This document shows, piece by piece, positions 25,543-31,719 of a DNA stretch of 34,415 bases; position 1 is the stretch's first letter, and each line of letters starts with the position of its first letter. Both the position numbers and the translations under genes were made by a program. The DNA is from a virus. Location: the IMG/VR virus record IMGVR_UViG_3300022074_000176, positions 1 to 34,415 of that record; one strand, written 5' to 3'. Below the pieces are notes generated by a model. The model worked only from the letters and a program-made list of their open reading frames with translations. It did no database searches and was not told the origin of the DNA.

Positions 25543-25563
25543 GTCTGGGATATTGTGCCAGAC
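25543..25563 (-). other. Small hairpin in the 79-nt gap
   Basis: GTCTGG and CCAGAC form a 6-bp stem with a 9-nt loop, read equally on either strand. There is no T-run after it. It could be a weak terminator or an mRNA stability element between the nuclease gene and the last gene. Confidence 0.35.
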
Positions 25564-25581
25564 ATGTTAACGAAAGCAAAA

Positions 25582-26067
25582 TTATGGCATCCTCGAAAGG
25601 TCTGACACCTTGCACTTGTATGCATCAACGTGCTCAACAAAGTCACCATCTCTGTCTCCCTTGAATACACGCTTTGCCTTCTTCAGGAATGCATCTTTGG
25701 TTATCCATCCTAGCGCCCAAACCCTGAAGGTTTCTTCTGTCCTGACAATCGACGCAAAGATGTACGTCTCACAGTCCTGATGCAGGCTGGTGTCTGCAAT
25801 GTGGCAATCAAAGTAAGGCGAGGGTGGCTTGGTTCTACGCTTAGTCTTGATGTCAGCTGTAAGGACACGACCCTTCGGTGCCCAGAACAAGTCATAGTTG
25901 TAGGTGTCTTCAAGTTTCTGCTTCAGGTGCTTTGACAACGCTTGCTCTGCAATGAAAGCCTCTAGGTTTGCCTCACCTTCAGTGATACTATTGTTTAACG
26001 CACCCATTTTGTCGGCGCGTTGCTCGGCACGAATAATCATGCGCGGTGTCACCGATATTTCAACCAT
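25582..26067 (-). CDS. PD-(D/E)XK-type nuclease (161 aa)
   Basis: This protein has an N-terminal helical segment. Its core holds YNYDLFWAPKGRVLTADIKTK, where D59 and the D72-I-K74 pair fit the D...(D/E)-x-K arrangement of the PD-(D/E)XK fold. Later comes FRVWALGWITKDAFLKKAKR, the 'function described as vehicle reaction to W-G-W-I' element often found after the catalytic core of phage nuclease-like proteins. A role in host DNA degradation or recombination is inferred. The frame is open to 26145, but that would overlap the upstream gene by 86 nt and gives an unlikely N-terminus, so the ATG at 26067 (8-nt overlap) is preferred. Confidence 0.65.
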   Translation of the reverse strand: MVEISVTPRMIIRAEQRADKMGALNNSITEGEANLEAFIAEQALSKHLKQKLEDTYNYDLFWAPKGRVLTADIKTKRRTKPPSPYFDCHIADTSLHQDCETYIFASIVRTEETFRVWALGWITKDAFLKKAKRVFKGDRDGDFVEHVDAYKCKVSDLSRMP

Positions 26068-26353
26068 AGGAGATGAAGACGGGAGTCTTGTCCCCGACGT
26101 ATGAGCCCACCACGTTATACTCCATGAACTCAACCGCATCCTCAATCGTCATGCCATCCCTGTGTATCAAGATGGAAACACAGGTGTCGTAGTCGTACAC
26201 TGCAACGACGTTACCCCCTTGGGTATGACCAATTAGGGCCTCTTCAAATCCGTCAGCCAGTAAAGCGTCGTTGTCAGCCAGCACCTCAACAAGGTAGTCT
26301 CTTTTAAACTTATTGAGACCAGCTATAAATTCCTTGGTTGGTTGTACGTTCAT
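26060..26353 (-). CDS. Conserved phage hypothetical protein (97 aa)
   Basis: This 97-residue protein has an N-terminal helix and a C-terminal block GMTIEDAVEFMEYNVVGSYV followed by GDKTPVFI. From memory, a block of the form RDGM(S/T)xEDAxEfxexNVxGayvGexTPxfi is found in small proteins of many phages infecting different hosts, always of unknown function. It is tightly packed: ATGA overlap with the gene before it and 8-nt overlap with the one after it. No membrane segment or catalytic motif is seen. Confidence 0.7.
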   Translation of the reverse strand: MNVQPTKEFIAGLNKFKRDYLVEVLADNDALLADGFEEALIGHTQGGNVVAVYDYDTCVSILIHRDGMTIEDAVEFMEYNVVGSYVGDKTPVFISYG

Positions 26354-26586
26354 TTCAAATCCATTACGTTTAAGTACATCTGTCCCTGCTGGGGGTCGAA
26401 GGCTTTAATTGCTTTGTAAATTCTTCTGGAGTCTTTTCTTACGGCATCTCTATCTGCCTTGGTTGAGTCTGTTCCAAGCGAGCAGTAGAGCGAGCAGTCC
26501 ATCCTTAGGAGCTCGTCCATCTTTTGTTTGTCGCTCCACGTAGTGAACCTTACAATTTTGTCTACGTCATCAATAGTGTATCCCAT
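26350..26586 (-). CDS. Hypothetical protein (78 aa)
   Basis: This 78-residue, mostly helical, charged protein contains a CSLYCS pair of cysteines near residue 33 and a basic helix (KADRDAVRKDSRRIYKAIKA). I do not recognise it. It overlaps the DnaA-domain-IV-like gene before it by 17 nt and the gene after it by 4 nt (ATGA), so it is part of the same translational unit. No function can be given. Confidence 0.6.
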   Translation of the reverse strand: MGYTIDDVDKIVRFTTWSDKQKMDELLRMDCSLYCSLGTDSTKADRDAVRKDSRRIYKAIKAFDPQQGQMYLNVMDLK

Positions 26587-27085
26587 TTAAGTATCTATTT
26601 AGTGCTTGTTGAACATCCTTTTCGTGGCCCTTTGGGACCTTCTGGTAAAGCAACTCCTGTATACCAATGAACTCAGCCCTCCAAGAGTACTGCTTCTTAA
26701 TCTGCTCCATCTGCTCCACTGTTTTCTGGACCTTGTTTCTCAGATTAAAAATCTCATGCTTCAACTGAGCCTTATCCATGTCGTAGACGGGGTCAAAGCT
26801 GCCGTAGTAAACAGCCTTAGCGTGCTCATAAGACTCCTTGAGCCGCTTGTCATTCATGATGTACCCGTCGAATCTTTGCTTGTAATGAACGACAGTGCAG
26901 TGGCTTTTGCCTAGGTACTTACCTATTGACGTAGTGGTGTGCCCCTTGTCCAAAAGAATCTTGGAGAAAATCATACGTGCGTTTATGTGTGGACGCTTCC
27001 TGCACGTGGTAATCAGAGCTGAGTCCATGATGCTCTCAACGGCCAGCTGGAGCATTTGAAACTCCTTGTTTATTGTATTGCTCAT
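26570..27085 (-). CDS. DnaA-domain-IV-like DNA-binding protein (171 aa)
   Basis: Residues 33-75 carry a helix-turn-helix like the C-terminal (domain IV) origin-binding module of DnaA. An 'R-x-x-x-NARMIFSKILL' helix precedes a short helix with TTSIGKYLGK, and the recognition segment SHCTVVHYKQRF matches the RDHSTVxHAxxxI pattern. The rest is helical (a possible coiled coil at 105-130). There is no AAA+ ATPase, so this is not DnaA. A sequence-specific DNA-binding role in replication or regulation is inferred. Two other small proteins of the window share this layout. It overlaps its neighbours (ATGA before it and 17 nt after it). Confidence 0.65.
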   Translation of the reverse strand: MSNTINKEFQMLQLAVESIMDSALITTCRKRPHINARMIFSKILLDKGHTTTSIGKYLGKSHCTVVHYKQRFDGYIMNDKRLKESYEHAKAVYYGSFDPVYDMDKAQLKHEIFNLRNKVQKTVEQMEQIKKQYSWRAEFIGIQELLYQKVPKGHEKDVQQALNRYLNGIHY

Positions 27086-27666
27086 TTAGTTAAAATCGGG
27101 ACAGAAAGATAGTCAGAGATATCGTAATCAGCCAACCATCCTGTTTGTTTTTTCGCATTGTTTATCGTACTCCACGGCAGAATCCAACCTCTAGCGTTTG
27201 CTGATTTACCTTTCGCAACATCTCTCTTCGTGTCACGGGTGTTTAGATTCTCTGATTGACAGAACGCCAACAGCTTCTCTCTGTTAAACAGATGAGCAAT
27301 GGCTTTGTAGTCTCCGAATCTAGACTCCTCCACCAAAACGTCTGGAGAATGCTTTACAACGTACACCCAGTACTTGGATGTTGACACACAGATTCCCGTC
27401 TCCTTTTCGCTGCTTGGGTTTACGTACTCAATGAACAGGTTCCCGGTTGGCTTTCTTTCCGAACCATACGACGACCATACTGCACAGGATTTAGTGTCCC
27501 ACTTCACCTCGTAATAGTGGTCCTGCGTGAGGTCATGAATATCCCATCCAGAAACCATGCCTTCAGACCGCTGATAGTCCCTACCAGTAATGCCTTGCAT
27601 AAACTTAAGCCAAGCAGTTTCTACACGCTCTCCAAACTCACGGTCTTTGACGAAACTACTAGGCAT
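27082..27666 (-). CDS. PD-(D/E)XK-type nuclease (194 aa)
   Basis: The N-terminal half reads GRDYQRSEGMVSGWDIHDLT and then YYEVKWDTKS. D42 followed by E53-V-K55 fits the D...E-x-K catalytic arrangement of restriction-endonuclease-like folds, with the glutamate and lysine on one strand. A Tyr/Trp-rich core and a Gly/Trp C-terminal segment (ARGWILPWSTIN) follow. Host DNA degradation or processing of phage recombination intermediates are both possible. It overlaps the preceding gene by 8 nt and is coupled to the DnaA-domain-IV-like gene by ATGA. Confidence 0.65.
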   Translation of the reverse strand: MPSSFVKDREFGERVETAWLKFMQGITGRDYQRSEGMVSGWDIHDLTQDHYYEVKWDTKSCAVWSSYGSERKPTGNLFIEYVNPSSEKETGICVSTSKYWVYVVKHSPDVLVEESRFGDYKAIAHLFNREKLLAFCQSENLNTRDTKRDVAKGKSANARGWILPWSTINNAKKQTGWLADYDISDYLSVPILTK

Positions 27667-27880
27667 CAGTGGTCTCTATGTATTCTTTTAGAGCACTTTT
27701 AATTGCCTCTAGCTCAAGAATCATAAGGCGCTTGTATTTCCTTACGTCATTTAACATCGGCTCCCATTCAATCTTAGGGCCTCCCTTGTCATCATGTAGC
27801 TCTTCATAGAGCAAGGTGGTCAGCTTCTGTATTTCTGTTGTGGAGAAGCTGTACAACCTACTGAGTTTCTCCTTGTCCAT
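27659..27880 (-). CDS. Small helical hypothetical protein (73 aa)
   Basis: This 73-residue protein is predicted almost fully helical and charged (MDKEKLSRLYSFSTTEIQKL, RKYKRLMILELEAIKSALKE), consistent with a small coiled-coil protein. It is not recognised. It overlaps the resolvase-like gene by 23 nt and the next nuclease gene by 8 nt, so it lies physically and translationally between two nucleases and may be an accessory protein to one of them. That is inference from position only. Confidence 0.55.
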   Translation of the reverse strand: MDKEKLSRLYSFSTTEIQKLTTLLYEELHDDKGGPKIEWEPMLNDVRKYKRLMILELEAIKSALKEYIETTDA

Positions 27881-28343
27881 CTAGGTGTTTTTTGATTATG
27901 CGAATCGTTTCATCGACCTGCTTTTTATTTTTTGGAATGAACAACATGTAGTCGTCCATGTTATTATCTCTCAGGTAGTGAAGGAACAGCTTCCATCTCA
28001 ATGGAAACGTATGTTGTGATGGCACGTAACCCTTTGTTTCAATGATGAACTTATGCTCATGACTGACAAAGTCCGGGGTGTATTTGATTGGTAGCACCAC
28101 CCGGTTGGTGGCGTCTGTCATCACGTCTTTCCCCTTTGAAGACTTGTGGTATGTGCCCTCATACCTGAATGACTCAACCAATTCAAACGTCTCTGGCTCA
28201 TATCGGAAGTCTAACTTAGCCTGCTTCAACTGGTCAAAGCAATACGTTTCAAGAGTAGACTTCATTTGAATATGACCCCTACTCAGGTTCCTCTTCTTCG
28301 ACTTGTGTGGTCGAGTGAGATTCTTTTTGTATCGCTTTGTCAT
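27858..28343 (-). CDS. T7 endonuclease I-like / DUF1064-type nuclease (161 aa)
   Basis: Residues 27-110 have the order seen in phage Holliday-junction resolvases and related small nucleases: MKSTLETYCFDQLKQAKLDF, then YTPDFV (P90-D91) and IIETKGY (E102, K104), giving a PD...E-x-K active site. FPLRWKLFLHYL follows. It would resolve recombination and replication branches for packaging. The basic N-terminal 26 residues (KRYKKNLTRPHKSKKRN) probably aid DNA binding. A TTG six codons earlier lies in the stop of the helicase gene, but the ATG at 28343 is the normal start and leaves 14 nt to the helicase stop. Confidence 0.7.
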   Translation of the reverse strand: MTKRYKKNLTRPHKSKKRNLSRGHIQMKSTLETYCFDQLKQAKLDFRYEPETFELVESFRYEGTYHKSSKGKDVMTDATNRVVLPIKYTPDFVSHEHKFIIETKGYVPSQHTFPLRWKLFLHYLRDNNMDDYMLFIPKNKKQVDETIRIIKKHLDGQGETQ

Positions 28344-28357
28344 TTTACAATTTACAT

Positions 28358-30154
28358 TCAAAGAGAGGTTTGTTTGCCAACAAGTTGTTCACCAAGGCTT
28401 GTGAACAGTTTTGTATTTGGTTTCATCATCATGTATCCACTCTGTGTACTGTTAAATTCAAACATCAAAGGCTCCCCGTAAGGCGTTGGCTTGCCACCAG
28501 TGTCCGTCTCTCTCACTTTCCTTACATGCATCTCAATGCTTCTTCTCTGTAGCGGGTCGGGGCTTTGAATTTTTCGGTGAAGAGTTATGAAGCAATCGCT
28601 TCTGTTCACCCACTTGCCTCCGTGCTCCGTGTCCTCTGCGAAGGGCGCGATGGGTAGGCCGTCGTCCCCCTTGCGTCGTTGAGACTCTGTTACACTATGT
28701 GCGTTGACCCACACGGCAATGTCAAGGTTGTTGCTGAAGGTGAGGAACTCACTGGCCGCCTCGTAGTGGTATTCATGAACGCCAACGCCACGACCAGCAG
28801 ACATCTCAATTTTCAAGCTGTTGTATGGGTCGATGAAGAGGCCATCGATAGGGTTTTGCCTGTGAATCTTCTCGCAAAAAAGTATGATGTCTGTGTAGCT
28901 GTACACTTGACTGTTATCAATCACAACGAAGTGCTTCTCCACCCATTCACGGGCCTTCTTTCTCTCTTGATATGTGGTGATTCCAATCTGCTTGTTCAAC
29001 GCAAACGTCACCAGCTTCATCTTGATGGCGGCAGTGCGGTTCTCACTTGAATAGATGACCCACCTCCAGTTGTGATTGATTGAACTGGCTACCATCATCC
29101 ACAATGCGAATGTTGTCTTGCCAATGTTGCTGTGTCCGTTTATCATGACGAACTCCTTCTTGAAAACAAAGTTGTTGTCGAGATACTCGTTGCCAGTCGA
29201 TAGGCCGACAGGGATATCACCCGCGACGTACCGCTCTATCCAATCGTAGTCAACGTTATCGCTAGAGACAAAGCTCATGTCTCCGTCGGTCAACTTCATC
29301 TCCCTTCGGATGCGGTCTTCATTGTTGAGGACCTCAGATATGGGTAGCTTCTTCCCGTTCTCAATGCCCTCCCTAATGCTCTTCTTTGCAGCGTCTAGGT
29401 CACGGACATCTCTCTTTGAAATCTCTCTTTCCAGAACCCAGAAGGCAACAGACTCCTCGACGATACCGGACGCTACGAATCCTCCAAGTAGGGTCGCCGC
29501 CTTGACTAACACGTTGTGCTTCTCCCCCTCCTCTGCTTTACGAATCATCATGGAGGCAATGTTTACCTTCATGTAGTCCGTCTTCTCCCCGATATCCTTT
29601 ATCTCCTGTTGTTCAGACCGTTCCGAGAGCATGCCGCCGTATCTCTCGTAGTCTGTCTTGAATACAAGCTCAGGGTCGAAACTCTCAAAGCAAGCCCTCG
29701 ATTCATTCTCGCCAGTGCTGTCTAACTCAAGCCCATACTGCTCGTCGAAGTACTTCTTAAGAGAGCGGTAGTGCTCACGATGTTTTTCTGTGTTCGTGAC
29801 CTCGACCAGAGCCTTTACTCCATCACCACTTGGTGACACCCAGCAAGCGGCAATGTATTTGTTTGCGGTGAGGGCCTTCTTGGTCCGGTCAACATCAACA
29901 TGGTCAAAGTCTAGGACAACAAGACCACTGTGATACATCAACGCATCATCATTGCGTTTGCCATCCCTGAATATGCCGCTGAAACATACTGCTGGCAGCT
30001 TCTGCTTCGCGGTTTTGTCACCGTCTCTTACGTTGGTGACCTGTTCCTTACTCCTCCCCTGTTTAATCCTCGTTAGAACCGTATCTAACGTCGTTACTAC
30101 TGCCTCCTGTGTGCGATAGATGGTTGGGTAGATGGTTACCTTCTTGTCCTTCAT
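28358..30154 (-). CDS. Primase-helicase fusion (VirE_N/BT4734-like primase domain + DnaB-type RecA helicase)
   Basis: This protein has 598 residues. Residues 50-165 hold PAVCFSGIF, HSGLVVLDFDHVD (76-87) and WVSPSGDGVKALV, which is the BT4734/VirE N-terminal domain with the AEP-like primase fold common in Bacteroidetes elements. Residues 330-560 form a RecA/DnaB-type ATPase: Walker A GHSNIGKT (340-347), Walker B GLFIDPYNSL (438-447) and VWVNAHSVTESQ as motif 3. Together they would unwind and prime the phage fork. The start ATG at 30154 overlaps the stop of the upstream DnaA-IV-like ORF (ATGA). The DUF3310 ORF also runs 92 nt into this gene in another frame. Confidence 0.85.
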   Translation of the reverse strand: MKDKKVTIYPTIYRTQEAVVTTLDTVLTRIKQGRSKEQVTNVRDGDKTAKQKLPAVCFSGIFRDGKRNDDALMYHSGLVVLDFDHVDVDRTKKALTANKYIAACWVSPSGDGVKALVEVTNTEKHREHYRSLKKYFDEQYGLELDSTGENESRACFESFDPELVFKTDYERYGGMLSERSEQQEIKDIGEKTDYMKVNIASMMIRKAEEGEKHNVLVKAATLLGGFVASGIVEESVAFWVLEREISKRDVRDLDAAKKSIREGIENGKKLPISEVLNNEDRIRREMKLTDGDMSFVSSDNVDYDWIERYVAGDIPVGLSTGNEYLDNNFVFKKEFVMINGHSNIGKTTFALWMMVASSINHNWRWVIYSSENRTAAIKMKLVTFALNKQIGITTYQERKKAREWVEKHFVVIDNSQVYSYTDIILFCEKIHRQNPIDGLFIDPYNSLKIEMSAGRGVGVHEYHYEAASEFLTFSNNLDIAVWVNAHSVTESQRRKGDDGLPIAPFAEDTEHGGKWVNRSDCFITLHRKIQSPDPLQRRSIEMHVRKVRETDTGGKPTPYGEPLMFEFNSTQSGYMMMKPNTKLFTSLGEQLVGKQTSL

Positions 30155-30440
30155 TCCTCAACGCCTTTACCTGCTCCTCGTACCACTGTGCTTTCTGCAT
30201 GTCCTTCTCTATCGACTGACCCGGCTTCTTGCCTGCTCTCATCCGATACTTGAAGCTGTTCATCTCGCAGAAGGCGATGTATAAGTCTTTCCCCCAGATG
30301 TCCTTCATCATTTGGTACACTTCCTTCCCCTCCGTTTGGTAATGGCTTGGGTGATTTACCTCTTCGTACCGAGTTTTGGATTTTGCTGAGGACGTTTTGG
30401 AGGACTTTGATTGTCCCTCGGATGCTATCAATTTGCTCAT
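30063..30440 (-). CDS. DUF3310 protein, overlapping two neighbours in other frames (125 aa)
   Basis: Residues 24-95 carry the DUF3310 signature: YEEVNHPSHYQTEGKEVYQM, then NSFKYRMRAGKK and IEKDMQKAQWYEEQVKAL. DUF3310 proteins accompany phage nucleotide-metabolism and replication genes; the function is not established. The start is supported by TAGGAG seven or so bases before the ATG, one of few clear Shine-Dalgarno sites in the window. The first 24 residues are Ser/Lys-rich and lie over a helical segment of the upstream ORF; the last 29 are Asn/Gly/His-rich and lie over the start of the helicase. The domain core ends about where the helicase ATG begins (residue 96). Confidence 0.75.
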   Translation of the reverse strand: MSKLIASEGQSKSSKTSSAKSKTRYEEVNHPSHYQTEGKEVYQMMKDIWGKDLYIAFCEMNSFKYRMRAGKKPGQSIEKDMQKAQWYEEQVKALRNEGQEGNHLPNHLSHTGGSSNDVRYGSNED

Positions 30441-30765
30441 GGGCTCCTAATTTATTCTTGGCTTGCTCGTTTAAGTAATTCAAGTCAACATCCTCTACCT
30501 TCCTTGAAACGACATCCGTTGCGGCATTGAACCACTCCCTGTAGTCCTTGCTGTAGCGGTAGTATGTTTCGTGACTGCTAATGTAGTGATACACTGTAGT
30601 CCTGTCCTTTTTCCATAGCGCCGCTATGTCATCGTTGTGAAAGAAGTGAGTGCTTGCATTGGTGAAGGCGGCTCTGCACTCAACGTTGTGTCTCTTCCTG
30701 TTATCTTCATGTGGATGCTTGATGACCTTCAGGTATTCATCCCATGTCTCTTGAAAGATGTTCAT
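30151..30765 (-). CDS. DnaA-domain-IV-like DNA-binding protein, second copy (204 aa)
   Basis: Residues 24-75 hold NVECRAAFTNASTHFFHNDD, IAALWKKDRTTVYHYISSH: a helix-turn-helix in the style of DnaA domain IV, with DRTTVYHY at the place of RDHSTVLHA. Residues 85-130 are helical (coiled coil, IDSIRGTIKVLQNVLSKIQN). Beyond residue 133 the frame lies over the DUF3310 gene and the sequence is Gly/Arg/Glu-rich without clear structure, so the real C-terminus may be shorter in function. However, its TGA overlaps the helicase ATG (ATGA), an ordinary coupling in this genome. The start ATG has leader AACCCTACTATAA, matched by that of the gene at 33516-33755. Confidence 0.65.
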   Translation of the reverse strand: MNIFQETWDEYLKVIKHPHEDNRKRHNVECRAAFTNASTHFFHNDDIAALWKKDRTTVYHYISSHETYYRYSKDYREWFNAATDVVSRKVEDVDLNYLNEQAKNKLGAHEQIDSIRGTIKVLQNVLSKIQNSVRRGKSPKPLPNGGEGSVPNDEGHLGERLIHRLLRDEQLQVSDESRQEAGSVDREGHAESTVVRGAGKGVEE

Positions 30766-30785
30766 TTATAGTAGGGTTATTTAAG
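30766..30785 (-). promoter_or_regulatory. Leader motif AACCCTACTATAAATG
   Basis: Read on the minus strand, AACCCTACTATAA before the ATG at 30765 matches AACCCTAATAAAA before the ATG at 33755, with 14 of 16 positions identical including the ATG. No other promoter motif is obvious. Promoter start region or translational leader are both possible. Confidence 0.5.
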
Positions 30786-30997
30786 TTCGAAGAAGTGCTC
30801 GTCTTTCCGAGCCGTCAGTCTTTGGCAACCATAACGGATTAATGTCCTTCGACCTCACGGTCCGATTTAATCTACAGAGTTCTGGCGTTTACTCATTACC
30901 CGCCCACAACGTGGACCATAAACTCTTTGACTGGTTGCCCCACCTCACCCGACAAGGTAGAGTTCTTAATCCGTGAGGACTAGATGGGAGCGGCAAG
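30766..30997. other. 232-nt block without minus-strand gene; inverted repeats and opposing micro-ORFs
   Basis: No protein gene is carried on the minus strand here, although genes elsewhere in this arm overlap. Pairs of inverted sequences on the + strand: GGCAACC (30824) with GGTTGCC (30933), CGGATTAA (30835) with TTAATCCG (30966), AGAGTT (30876) with AACTCT (30921), CCTCAC (30943) with GTGAGG (30973), and hairpins GCTCG/CGAGC (30797-30812) and CCAC/GTGG (30904-30914). The first two pairs cross (A-B-A'-B'). On the + strand an ORF 30744-30842 (32 aa) and one at 30842-30976 (44 aa) are joined by TAATG. It may be a structured RNA, an origin, or a micro-operon. The two 7- and 8-bp matches are near chance expectation for this length. 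Confidence 0.4.
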
Positions 30998-31071
30998 TAC
31001 CTCCGACAGGAATCGAACCTGTGACCGTCTGCTTAGAAGGCAGATGCTCTATCCGGCTGAGCTACGAAGGC
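30998..31071 (-). tRNA. tRNA-Arg (anticodon UCU)
   Basis: On the minus strand the acceptor stem GCCTTCG pairs with CGGAGGT, with two G-U pairs. The D arm has AGCTCAGCCGGATAGAGC, the anticodon arm TCTGC-CTTCTAA-GCAGA gives the UCU anticodon, and the T arm ACAGG-TTCGATT-CCTGT is canonical. The discriminator is A and no CCA is encoded. It reads AGA (and AGG by wobble), codons used heavily in the structural genes here. It lies between the replication genes and is followed by the 232-nt block. Confidence 0.95.
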
Positions 31072-31077
31072 AGAAGA

Positions 31078-31113
31078 AAGGGGGAAGGATACACACATCG
31101 AACCTCCCCCCTT
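31078..31113 (-). terminator. Long GC-rich hairpin before the tRNA
   Basis: On the minus strand AAGGGGGGAGG pairs with CCTTCCCCCTT (11 pairs, one G-U) around a 14-nt loop, with a pyrimidine tail TCTTCTG. It is 65 nt after the stop of the 86-residue gene and 6 nt before the tRNA. It could end the upstream transcript or mark the tRNA 5' end for processing. Confidence 0.6.
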
Positions 31114-31120
31114 AGGCAAT

Positions 31121-31161
31121 GACTAGTCAACAAAGTAAGGGTGTCGGTGACCCTCGACTAG
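31121..31161 (-). other. Nested stem-loop after the 86-residue gene
   Basis: CTAGTC (31123-31128) pairs with GACTAG (31156-31161), and inside it GGGT (31139-31142) pairs with ACCC (31150-31153) around a 7-nt loop. With the hairpin at 31078-31113 it makes the 107-nt gap between gene and tRNA largely foldable. No ORF was seen in the gap. Confidence 0.4.
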
Positions 31162-31178
31162 CTAATCTCCGTGAAACC

Positions 31179-31439
31179 TTAGAACGGAACCTCGGTGGTA
31201 GTCATTGCATTTGCCTTCCTGTCTTGCTCTTTGGGAGCGTTGGGGTCATAGACCTCACAAAAGGCTTTCATCTTCCTGTTGTCGTCCTTGTGTGGGACGG
31301 ACACGACGGTCAAATAGACACGTCCTTTCTCAGTAGCGTACTGCTTGAGGTTGTCAAGCTCTTCCGTTGTGAAAGAGATACGCTGTTGGACTCGCGGGGA
31401 TTCTGTGTATCCCGCATACACGTTGCTGTTATCAGCCAT
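31179..31439 (-). CDS. Small hypothetical protein with SSB-like C-terminal tip (86 aa)
   Basis: This 86-residue protein has ISFTTEELDNLKQYATEKG and then a strand pair with VYLTVVSVPHKDDNRKMKAF, followed by VYDPNAPK and a polar tail that ends TTTEVPF. I do not recognise the domain. A short hydrophobic Pro-Phe tip after a polar tail recalls the DDIPF tip that SSB proteins use to recruit partners, although the acidic run is missing. It is the last gene of the cluster that holds the annealing protein and exonuclease. The start ATG at 31439 is the only sensible one. Confidence 0.6.
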   Translation of the reverse strand: MADNSNVYAGYTESPRVQQRISFTTEELDNLKQYATEKGRVYLTVVSVPHKDDNRKMKAFCEVYDPNAPKEQDRKANAMTTTEVPF

Positions 31440-31451
31440 GGTATGAAAAAA

Positions 31452-31718
31452 TTAAAGGGTGTTTGTGAACGCTTTGTATTCACGGCGCTTGTTCACGACG
31501 CCGAGATTTCCTTCTGCATACAACCACATCAAGCGAAGCTCGTTTCTGTCAGACTCCATTGCCTTTGACAGGTCAGTGTACGTAGCCTTCATCTGGGTGA
31601 TTGCGTAGTACGCAGTCAAACAACGCGCCTCAAATGAGTCGTGACTGAAGCTGGCTGGTGTAGACACATCGACTCCAAAGTGGAGGTTGGCCTTGCTGAT
31701 GAGTTGTTGCAATGTCAT
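31452..31718 (-). CDS. Small DnaA-domain-IV-like protein, third copy (88 aa)
   Basis: Residues 30-72 read ARCLTAYYAITQMKATYTDL and SKAMESDRNELRLMWLYAEG. The pattern, an Ala-Arg helix, a short Leu-Ser helix and a DRNxLxxM recognition helix, parallels the helix-turn-helix of the two other DnaA-IV-like proteins in this arm. The match is weaker than in those. There is no ATPase. The stop lies 12 nt before the 86-residue gene's start, and the exonuclease stop is 1 nt upstream of its start. DNA binding in replication or regulation is inferred. Confidence 0.5.
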   Translation of the reverse strand: MTLQQLISKANLHFGVDVSTPASFSHDSFEARCLTAYYAITQMKATYTDLSKAMESDRNELRLMWLYAEGNLGVVNKRREYKAFTNTL

Positions 31719-31719
31719 T

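Noticed and set aside
25582-26145. Longer start for the 161-residue nuclease
   Set aside because: It would overlap the upstream gene by 86 nt and adds an unstructured Ser/Trp-rich segment; the 26067 ATG gives the 8-nt overlap usual here.
28344-28361. TTG start for the resolvase-like nuclease
   Set aside because: The TTG overlaps the helicase stop; an ATG six codons later is the normal choice.
30770-30940. Minus-strand peptide ending CQRLTARKDEHFFELK
   Set aside because: The frame contains four in-frame stops within about 70 codons and no start that avoids them; treated as part of the non-coding block, not as a pseudogene.
30977-31080. Plus-strand peptide-like frames over the tRNA
   Set aside because: These are the usual antisense translations of a tRNA gene, with internal stops.
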